Positions 33,843-42,343 of a stretch of 42,343 nucleotides of DNA are shown one piece after another. This stretch comes from Apostichopus californicus (lineage: Eukaryota > Echinodermata > Holothuroidea > Aspidochirotida > Stichopodidae). How positions within the stretch are numbered: the first letter of the stretch is position 1; each line of letters begins with the position of its first letter. Under the pieces are notes generated by a model. That model did not search any database. It had not been told where the DNA came from and saw only the letters and a program-made list of their open reading frames with translations. The DNA is taken from the NCBI GenBank assembly GCA_020650975.1, contig JAIPMN010002101.1, positions 1-42,343 of the forward strand, read 5' to 3'. A program made the position numbers and the translations under genes.

Positions 33843-36800
33843 TCACCGAGTCTTCTTTTGCTCTTCCTCTTCCTTCTCTGCTCTCTTCTGAGCCTTGGAC
33901 TTGGTCGCTTCGTAAAGATTATTGAGATCAAAGTCTCTGATGAGGTTTTCCTTGGGAGTATGAAGAAACAGTAAATGCATCAATACTTGCTTGAATACTT
34001 ATCAATGAATTAGATCTAGCATTGGCAATATCTCTTCCTAGGGCCACTGAATGTTTTTCATATTAACAAATTTAACGGTTATAATTTTTCTAACAAAATG
34101 TATAACCAACAACTGTTTTCTTCACCTTTTTGAACAACATGGGAGAAATTATTCTAGTTCAAACAAGGTACTGTAGCATCTTACCTTTGTAAAATTATAA
34201 TTCACTGTTTGGCCATTGCTATTCTTGCCTGGTTTCCTCAAAACCTCTTTGCCATTTTGGAAGAGAATTACGGTTGGCATCTGTTTACAAAGAGCTGATG
34301 TTTCAACTCCAAACCTGAGTGAACGACATAATTGTATAATAATGTAAAAATTAATAATAAATTATCATAATTTTGAAGTACAGTTGAGTTGTCTGACATT
34401 TTAGAAATCTGGTTGAACATTTTTCACTCCTTCTTTCATGCTAATTCTTTCCACTTTGGTTACAAGTACAATCATAATATGCATTGGGAATATTTTGGAA
34501 AGGTACTGGCAACCATGATATAATTTATTGGGCTTGAATGATTAATTTAATAATAATTGTATTTCAATTAATGTAAATTTATTGAGCCTGTATGCTGTTC
34601 TTTATTTACATGATTGTAATTTTGTAAGTTAAGATGATTGGCAAGAGAGAATAACGATAAAATGTTAAAAAGAGAAGTAATATTGCACAGTGTAAGTGGT
34701 AACTTTACAGTTATATTATGTAGACCTGTGCATAGTATGGCCTACTGTAGCTCAGACGTCGCACTGCATGTAAACATAACTGCTCTCAATTAAATTATTA
34801 CACAGATAGATTAGAAATATAAGCAATTATTAACAAACATACACATTAGGTCACACTTCACAACATATATGTGAAAGCTGTACAATTGTATGTAGACCTG
34901 TGTGTAACGCAACAATATCCACAGCCACAAAACTTCAATGACAGTGCAGATATTAGTCAATGTTTAACAAATCTTTGAAACCTTAAAAATGCACACTAAA
35001 CTATAGAAGCTGTTTTACTTCAAGTTCTTCTTAAAACTTCAAAATATAACAAAAACTATTTGTCTGGCTGTCTTACATTTTAGCTACTTCTGGATGGCGT
35101 CCTGCATCTACTTTCCCAAAATTCAGCCGAGAATGATGATAGCTGCCAAAATAAGAATATAACCATTTTAGGCAACGAGTAGAAAACAAAATACACAGAT
35201 GACAATGAAACATAACTAAATACACACAATTTATTACATTTATGTGGTCTACTATCATAGAGAATATTCATATTACAATATCATTCACTCTAAAGGAGAG
35301 CTGGGTAGATGTTCCCTAGTACCCTACAGTACTCTCTTATAGGGGACAGTGAAATGTGCTATACCAGTATTCAGTACTCACTCATTATTCACTCTTTAGG
35401 GGACTGGCCAGTCTCTAATACCTTCAGCAGACCCTCATACTGTATGATCTGTGGGAGGCTCTATACCACTGCACAGTACTCACAATGAAATACACACATT
35501 TAACATTTATGTAGTTAACTACCATTGTTAGTGTTCACATTAATATATCATTCACTCTAAAGGGAAACTGGGTTAATGTTCCCTAATACCATACAGTACC
35601 CCATCAAATGGTCAGAGGGATGGATGTTTACTCCACACTACCAAAGAGTAACTCATTTTACAATATGATTTTCTCCTTGTGGGAATGGACAGATGTGCCC
35701 CTTAATGTCCTAAAGCACTCTCTCAGAGATGATCGCTCAAGGGGCAAGCGAGATATCTCCATACTACCAAAGTGGAACTCGACAGATCTATCCTAATGCC
35801 TTACTGTACCCACACTAACAATATTCAAAGAGTTAACTAATACTCTGCGAAAGAACTCACTCGACCGAGAGCTGGGCGAATATTCCAGCAAATGCTAGGC
35901 ATTCAGTTGACCAGTTTGCATAGAACTCAACCAGCAAGGTTGTCTTTGGGTTATTATCAAGTTCCTCCTGAAGAAAAAGTCAAAATAAAAAACAAGGTGT
36001 CAACTCTATTTTTTACCCAATTCATAATTTATAATACATTTGACATCAGCATTACACACATGAAACTCTGGGAAAGAAGGGGTCTAAATTAGGAATCTAC
36101 CATGGGATAACAATAATAATAATACTAATAGTAATACACCATTCTTGTGCAGCGCAACACATGTACAGTATACTTAAGTCTCACTGCACTGAAAGAATGA
36201 AGACAGAGGTTCAGAAGGAGAAACTATAACATTGAGTATAGACAAGTCTTAAGTAATAGTTTAAAATAAGACACAGATTCAGCTTTCTTTAACTTGATGG
36301 AGGCAGAATATTCCACAGAAAGGTAGAACAAGACTGAAAAAAGCATGATGAACATTTAAGGCTTTGTGGCTACAGTAGGAACAGCAAGTCAAACTTAACA
36401 AGAGGGCAGGCAGTGAGCTGGGGTGTACCTGTGGAACAGAAATTGTCAGTAGATGGAGGCAAGACCATGGATAGCCTACATTTGAAGTTAGAACTTTGAA
36501 ATAGGCTCACGATTCAACAGAAAGCTGGGGCGAATACAAAGAATAGGTGTAACATTATTTAAACTAGATCTTGCCAATGAAACTAGTCTTGCTGCCGAGT
36601 TCTGAATGTGCAGAATTATTTCTGATGACCTAGTTTTCAGAAATTACAACCAATCACCTCAATGCAATATATTTCAAACAATGCAATGGCTTCACAGTTA
36701 TCGTCATCAGAAATAGCGCATCAAGCTGGCCTTACCGAACAATGGCCTTAACAGACCCCTCCGAGTTCTGAATGTGCAGAATTATTTCTGATGACCTAGT

Positions 36801-38628
36801 TTTCAGAAATTACAACCAATCACCTCAATGCAATATATTTCAAACAATGCAATGGCTTCACAGTTATCGTCATCAGAAATAGCGCATCAAGCTGGCCTTA
36901 CCGAACAATGGCCTTAACAGACCCTGCAAAGAGTTTTACACAGTAATAGCCTGATACACGTGTCATGCTTTCGATGGCTAGGCAACTTCTGAAAATTTGT
37001 TTTGAAAGGTAACAGAAGTTTCTGAAATGTTAAAACCTTTTGTAACATTACTCACAGCATATAACTGGGAGATATATGTTATTCACTAAGTACATAAACA
37101 TTGCAAAAACTTCAAATTGAATTAATTACATCACATTGATTAAAATGCCTTACCTCTAAAGTATTGCCTTCAAAATATGTCAGATTGTGAGGCCCAGTAT
37201 AGGCCGGTTCTGGAAATAAGACTAGAACGACTGGAAATGAAAGGGAAATATTATAAGATGACTTTTAGAAAATAAATATGTAATATTATAGTATAAACAG
37301 ATGAAGAAAAGGTATCATCCTGCAAGGTTGAAAATGACAATCAAGAGAGGCCACAAAACAACTTTAACAATGATAGATGGGTTTGCTGCAGTTTAGGCTG
37401 TCTCAAAATAGTAGTAAACTTGATATTAGGGTTATTGACTTGCTTGAATGTATCAAACTTTTATATTATCAATACTGAACATTCAAAACATTTACTTCCA
37501 TATTTCATGGTACTTAGTCAACCTTTAAAATGTTCACCAAACTTATGTAATTATGTTACTGTTCTTTCTTTCCAGGCAATGTTTTTACTAGAAATCAAAG
37601 CATTATTAAAGAGTTTCTGTACTGAATTGAAAGCCCCAGTATGCAAATCTTACAGTGTTTTTTCACCATTTAAGGTTGAATACTAGATAGAAACTGAGCA
37701 GAATTTACAGTGAAAATTGTCTACCTAGACATGCCACAGAAAAGAGCAACATGATTCTTGGATCAGCCTGAAAGAACAAGAAAACGTTCGCAGCTTTGGT
37801 GAAATTAAAAACTGTAACAATGTACTGCCGGAATGGTGGTCGTCTTCTGTTCTTCAAGACCAGTACACACACCAGAAACAAAAGAATATTTGTTTCTCCC
37901 TGAGGAAGAAAAAAATATGATGTACATAAATTCATTGGTCAATATTTAATGATGAAGTCAAAATGTTCTGTGAAAATTCCAACAAATTGTGAAAACTGGA
38001 ATGGGATCGTTCATTTTTTTTCCTGTTGAGGCAACTACTATTATGGAAACCTAATATAAGTTACAGCTTTTGCTAAGGCAGGCCAGTATACTGTTAATAA
38101 AGATTTCGCGAAACAACTTTGGCCTAACCGTGCACTAAGTTACATGTAGTAACTTATTGGACCTAACACTGTAACTAGTGTAAGTGTAACACTAGCATAG
38201 TAATAAGTAACATGGACAATGCATCAGATTTGTACTGTAGCGAATCACTCCATCCATGTGTGGGTCAATTGCATAATCATTATATAATTTATTTATGTCT
38301 GATATGATATTAACGTTCGACCTGGCTTAGGTATTACCCGGAAAAAGAACATGAACTTTAAAATGTCAACTTGCTCAGATTCGAAATTACCCTGCATATC
38401 GTGAAAATAAGCCACATGGAATTATTTTAGTTACTAGTATACTACTAGTACAGTAGTGTGGAGACTTACCCATGATAAGTTGCAAACTGGTAATTCTGGA
38501 TTGTTCTTTGGAAACAGCACCTTGCAGAATGGAAGAAAAGTTCTCAGAAAAACAAAAGAAGAACATAAAATTATGTTTGCGACGTGATATGCACTTATAT
38601 AGTGCCTATATTGTGATATTTTCAACAT
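33843..38628 (-). CDS. TMX2: thioredoxin-related transmembrane protein 2, 7 coding exons
   Basis: TMX2 is an ER membrane protein with a thioredoxin-like domain, enriched at ER-mitochondria contacts and linked to redox and calcium control. Coding exons (minus strand): 38628-38470, 37899-37725, 37230-37154, 35967-35861, 35142-35077, 34314-34185 and 33950-33843. Phases agree, giving 273 residues (human 296). Hydrophobic stretches lie at about 17-34, 57-68 and 90-118. LVLKNRRR (66-73) matches the family's MMKNRR turn. The thioredoxin-like part begins near 146 with LLVEFYANWSTEC. The usual CxxC site is S-T-E-C (157-160), comparable to SNDC in human TMX2, so it is atypical as a disulfide oxidoreductase. 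LNFGKVDAGRHPE and KQMPTVILFQNGKE follow. The protein ends KKTR, a dilysine ER-retrieval signal, as human TMX2 ends KKDK. Confidence 0.93.
35222..35860. repeat. diverged repeats of about 270 bp and shorter in TMX2 intron 4
   Basis: Blocks starting near 35222 and 35490 share CATTTATGTnGT, ATATCATTCACTCTAAAGG, AGCTGGGT-like and ATGTTCCCTAnTACC segments in order. Shorter partial copies of the CACTCT...GTACTC part recur near 35370-35470 and 35640-35800. All are non-coding. Confidence 0.7.
36104..36594. mobile_element. interspersed repeat beginning with (AAT)n, in TMX2 intron 3
   Basis: An (AAT)n tract (36109-36135) is followed by TGTGCAGCGCAACACATGTAC, then GGCAAGACCATGGATAGCC, AGAACTTTGAAATAGG and CTTGCTGCCGAGTTCTGAAT motifs. 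I recognise this order from a common interspersed repeat of marine animal genomes, probably retroposon-derived. The family name is not certain. Confidence 0.45.
36595..36924. repeat. perfect 166-bp tandem duplication with internal hairpin
   Basis: Positions 36595-36758 and 36761-36924 are identical, with a period of 166. Each copy carries ATTTCTGATGAC (36618-36629 in copy 1) and its exact reverse complement GTCATCAGAAAT (36703-36714), bounding a 97-bp hairpin. It lies in the intron of TMX2 between coding exons 3 and 4. Confidence 0.97.
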
Positions 38629-41534
38629 GATGATTACTTAGGTCGGACTCGTGATTTACGCTGCAAGGTAATAATGAGCTAGTTCCGCTAAATCATCAAC
38701 AACATGCAAGCCACAGAAATGCAAGTAAAGCCTGTGTACCAACGAACGGACGTTACGCTGCGCTTTAGTATGGAACGCCGTAGGGAACCGAAATGGGGTG
38801 AAAATGATATGACCTAAATGGTCACATCTTATGCATAGGAACAAGGGGATGGGTGACAGTTGGTCCCCATTTTTTCACAGTACGATGCATCTTAGATTCT
38901 GCCGTCGAAGTTGGATTTGCAGGGGAAAAAATATCGAATGTTCAAGAAAGTCGACATATTTATGTAAAGTTTTGAGATACAAAGTCGAAAGTTTGAAATA
39001 AATAGTCGCAATTTTGATCAAATAGCCTTTTATTTCGAAAAATTTAAGAAAGAGTAAATCTGTCAACAAAAAACACTTTCGTTACTTTCTTTTAAAGCTG
39101 TGTTTTCCCTCATGTATAATGATATATTTCTTCATTGTTTATGGAAATATCTCTGGGTATTATCTAAGTCACGTGGACTAATGATGTTGCCTCTCTGTTT
39201 ATTGTCCAACATTAGTGTTAATGAATGCATCCAGGCTCCAAGTATTGGTACAAACTTTTGGAAATTACGGACATCTTCACTCTATTTTCCTATTGCACAA
39301 TATGACGTGACAAACTACTGACCATCCTGAGTGGAAGTATATTAATACTTATCATTGTTTGTTGCGGATATTTCTTTCGGTCTTCTGTGATCCGATAAAG
39401 ATGGAATTATGAGCCTTTCATATTTTGAGGGGCTGTTTCACCATCGTATGTGCAAAAACGATAGGTTACATGACAAGTATTGTTGCCCTCCTTGAATTGT
39501 TGCTACCTCTCTTAAAATTGTTGGTGCCAACTCAGAATTCCAAGCTGCGGTCCGAACTTTGCCAAAATACTAAATAAGGACTCAATAGGGATTTCCCTTA
39601 CGGTATATCCAACAAACTAAAGCACCGATCAATTGTGGTGAATGAGTGGAATGGTTTGCCTAAGAATACTTTTGACAATCACTTTAGGCATTGTAATCGG
39701 GTCTGATTTTTTTTGTGTCTTCTGTTTCCTTCCCTCCCCCTATAGGGTCCTTGATAGGGACTTGAGAGTCCTTCCCAGGGGCGGACTGGGTCTTAAAACC
39801 CGTCCGGGCATTTTTCACCTAGACTGGCCCATTATTCATTGATATGTTACTTACATAGTGATCGCCGTCCTGGGGGAGGGGTTTAATGGGGAGGGGACGT
39901 CCCACTCCCCATTGAGATTTTTTGAAGTTAAGGAATACCTAGATGCAAAATGGTGCTATTATTTCTCAATTGTGTAGGTTACAATAATCCATTAAAAAAG
40001 ACCCAAAAATAATATTCCAGAAGCGACACTTGATTAAACTGAGAAAAGTTAAAAGCGTAAACAAAAATACTCAAAAATATGTTTTAGACTGGATTTTATT
40101 CAGTTTTTCAAGCATTTTGTGACAACTTGCTTGAAAATATGGAAAAAACCTTAATAAAATCCACTAAAACATGTTCAATAACACGATCACATGTCATGTC
40201 TACGAGAGCGTAGGAGCCTACGCAGTTCGCTGCTTCTGGCAGCCACACCATCAATGATGTTTTCAGTGTCAATTTTTGGCCAAGATCCTGTTACATGATT
40301 CAATCTATAATCTATTATCATTACATAGTTGATCAGGTTATTGCATGCACCCCAGCAGAGGAGCTCTCGTGTGTAATTCAAGAACGTCACAATATACTTA
40401 CCTAACGTTAACCTCCGTGTCTGTGTTATCTATCGGCCCACGAAACCGATCCTTTTTTCCACAGACATCAACATGAACGACTCAAGATATTCTTGTGTCA
40501 TTGTACAAGCACCCTACTGTATGTGGGTCATTTTTATTCATACATAATCTCTCAGGACTTAGCTACTGAGTGATATCCAATTAATCTAATAATATTTTAC
40601 CTTTTTTAACTTCGCTTTCTGGAGGACGAGGTGCAGATTTATAAAATCTGTATTCTCTGCCAATGCTTTGTAAATGTCAGAATGCATTGGTCACCGTAGT
40701 TGTATATCTTATCGTTAAAATATTAGCACGGACGGGTTGCCAATACCACGTTGTTACGAACTAACAGACTAACTAACATGGTGATCTCATGAGCTGTTTC
40801 CCACAGTTAAAAATATATTTTTACACAGCCCGTCTGTATTCTGTGAAAATGGGCTGCAATTTTTACCAGGCTCCCAGCCCACCGGGCCGCACCGGCCCAC
40901 TGGGCATTGCCCAAATGCCTGTGTGGCCAGTCCGCCACTGGTCCTTCCTGATCCTTTATTTTCTACTAACCTAAACTAAACTAAAAGTATGAGTTTCGAC
41001 ATGATGCAGTGAAAGTTGAAACGACATTTGTCCTAACGCCGTGTTAGTACAAATGGCGCGCCATACAGCACAGACCATTGACCTGACACACCTGCCGCCG
41101 AAGGCCTTACTACTTGCGGTGTAGGGAATACATAAAGTTTATCGAAATAACACATTGCATGTTGACTTCTTTATTAATAAAGCATTCAAAAAGTATTTTT
41201 TACTTCGTATTCTAATGTAATTTTAAAATTAATTGACCTTCTTAACATTTTGTTTGCAAACATCTTAAACCCCTTTTACCGATTATGGGGTAGACCATTT
41301 TAATGTTAATATAGTCTACCGGACAATTTGAAAATGTAAACACAATACACAGTGTGTAGTGCCCACATACATTTTACAGTGTCTAGCATAACGTAGGTTA
41401 GTAAAGAGTACACAATAGCCGTGTTTCCTAACGGTTAACAGTTACACGTAGTACTTACAACGATAAAGCCCAAGTTGGTAATCAAAAGTGGTCTCTGAAG
41501 TGCACCTGGTAGGTCAGTTAAAAATTCAAACAAA
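38629..41534. promoter_or_regulatory. divergent intergenic region between TMX2 and the next gene
   Basis: The start codons of TMX2 (minus) and the right-hand gene (plus) face away from each other 2.9 kb apart. Of this, 1165 bp is the hAT-type insertion at 39776-40940, so the older spacing was about 1.7 kb. The rest is AT-rich. Both 5' UTRs and promoters should lie here; no TATA box or other named element stands out. Confidence 0.45.
39776..40940. mobile_element. non-autonomous hAT-type DNA transposon with 8-bp target duplication
   Basis: The left terminus CAGGGGCGGACTGG (39776-39789) pairs with the right terminus CCAGTCCGCCACTG (40927-40940), 13 of 14 matching. The flanks are a perfect 8-bp direct repeat, GTCCTTCC, at 39768-39775 and 40941-40948. 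An 8-bp duplication with CAG-type termini is the mark of the hAT superfamily. The subterminal parts are GC-rich and the interior AT-rich. The longest open frame (67 codons, minus strand, 40187-40390) shows no transposase motif, so it must have been moved by an enzyme made elsewhere. The intact duplication suggests a fairly recent insertion. Confidence 0.88.
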
Positions 41535-41795
41535 ATGGATGAAGGGACATTTAGAAATACACCAACCGTCCACCCTATGGAAAGAAGAAAGAAATTAATG
41601 GAGGCTGATGCCAATGCAAGCATCTTCAACCTGGACGAACAAGAGAATCGTGACCTATTGCTGAGCATGTCAAGAAAGAGGAGTGAAGGCCGTTTGCCTT
41701 TGCGGAATTTTAACCGAAGTGCTAAAAGGAATTTAAAAGAGGCTGCTGGGCGAAAGCTTCGTGGAGTAAAGAAAGCATGGGGATCGTTTAAATCG
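41535..41795 (+). CDS. first coding exon of a gene continuing beyond the window
   Basis: An ATG in good context (AACAAAATGG) opens an 87-codon frame that ends exactly at a GTAAGC donor in phase 0 (exon end 41795). The residues are basic: MERRKKLMEADANASIF, then LLLSMSRKRSEG, then SAKRNLKEAAGRKL and VKKAWGSFKS. The L-x-M-S-x-K-R pattern followed by a basic stretch with W loosely recalls the N-terminal cytoplasmic part of TMC channel-like proteins, but this is weak. No membrane segment falls in this exon. The remainder of the window (41796-42343) would be intron 1. Confidence 0.55.
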
Positions 41796-42343
41796 GTAAG
41801 CTATGTGTATGTGACAGTTGGAACCTTGGGTCCCAATTCCGATTTCTTACAAAGGCCACACCCAGACACTCTCATTTATAATTATAACTTTGCCTTTCGT
41901 TAAAATAGATTCAATCTTACTACTTAGAACTAACTTGAAGCCTAAGTCTACAGTCACCTACCCTTAAATCAGGCATGGCGCCTAAAGTTAGTCTGTACTG
42001 TTATGCTCAATAACATTTAAATGTTATTGTTAACCTCATACTTATATGCTACTGTATATTAAGATGAAACAGGCAACGTTGTACTTGTAGGCCTAACTTG
42101 ATGAAAGGCCTAGACAAGGCGTACATGAATGAGAGTTGCCTTTGTTCAAAAGGATCAGCAAAATTACAAAATAACCTCCAATTCCACCTTGAGTTGGGTC
42201 AGCATCCTATCCTAACCTGTTTATCAACACCATTCCCTACTATACTTAGCTGTGGCAGAGACACTAAACGGCAAGGCTTGTAGCCTAGATATTAACTGCT
42301 ATATAATACATGTATAAAACATGTCCCTGTTTGGAGGTCTTGG
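41796..42343 (+). other. intron 1 of the right-hand gene, truncated by the window
   Basis: Begins GTAAGCTATG. No second exon with a convincing acceptor and coding continuation was seen before the window ends; short open frames here match nothing known. Confidence 0.5.

Overview
This is a stretch of animal nuclear DNA, AT-rich, with split genes, GT-AG introns, tRNA-derived SINEs, small DNA transposons, minisatellites and many long C or G runs. Intron sizes of a few hundred bases to about 3 kb, together with tRNA-type SINEs and retroposon tails ending in (ATT)n, suggest a marine invertebrate. An echinoderm is my best guess, but the phylum cannot be fixed from the sequence alone. Nothing bacterial or viral was seen.

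Layout. Positions 1-600 are a 33-bp minisatellite array that runs off the left edge. A possible terminal coding exon of an upstream + strand gene follows at 655-755, then a gene-poor stretch to about 5.4 kb. NCBP3 (nuclear cap-binding protein subunit 3) lies at 5453-15723 on the + strand. I traced it as 11 coding exons that keep one frame and give 612 residues. It converges, across about 4.7 kb, on USP30 (mitochondrial outer-membrane deubiquitinase; 20397-26656, - strand, 8 coding exons, 445 residues). USP30 sits head to head with an unrecognised, TPR-like 312-residue protein gene at 27845-30591 (+, 4 coding exons). That gene converges, across about 3.3 kb, on TMX2 (ER thioredoxin-related membrane protein; 33843-38628, - strand, 7 coding exons, 273 residues). 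TMX2 in turn is divergent from the first coding exon (41535-41795, +) of a gene that leaves the window on the right. Strands therefore alternate + - + - +.

The coding models were built by joining open segments at GT and AG boundaries of matching phase, and each closes in one frame. Names come from remembered family sequence: the W-x-D-D and GNPNFGG motifs in NCBP3; the Cys/His/Ser catalytic set and N-terminal membrane anchor in USP30; and the membrane segments, non-canonical S-x-x-C site and terminal dilysine signal in TMX2. No common pathway links all the genes. NCBP3 acts on capped RNA in the nucleus, USP30 acts at mitochondria, and TMX2 acts in the ER and its mitochondrial contacts.

The most clear-cut non-genic finding is a 1165-bp hAT-type element (39776-40940) with near-perfect terminal inverted repeats and a perfect 8-bp target duplication, sitting between TMX2 and the next gene. 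Others are a perfect 166-bp tandem duplication carrying a hairpin inside a TMX2 intron, a nine-copy 37-bp array inside a USP30 intron, and a TA-flanked inverted-repeat element in the USP30 bidirectional promoter region. I found no convincing undescribed multi-gene system.
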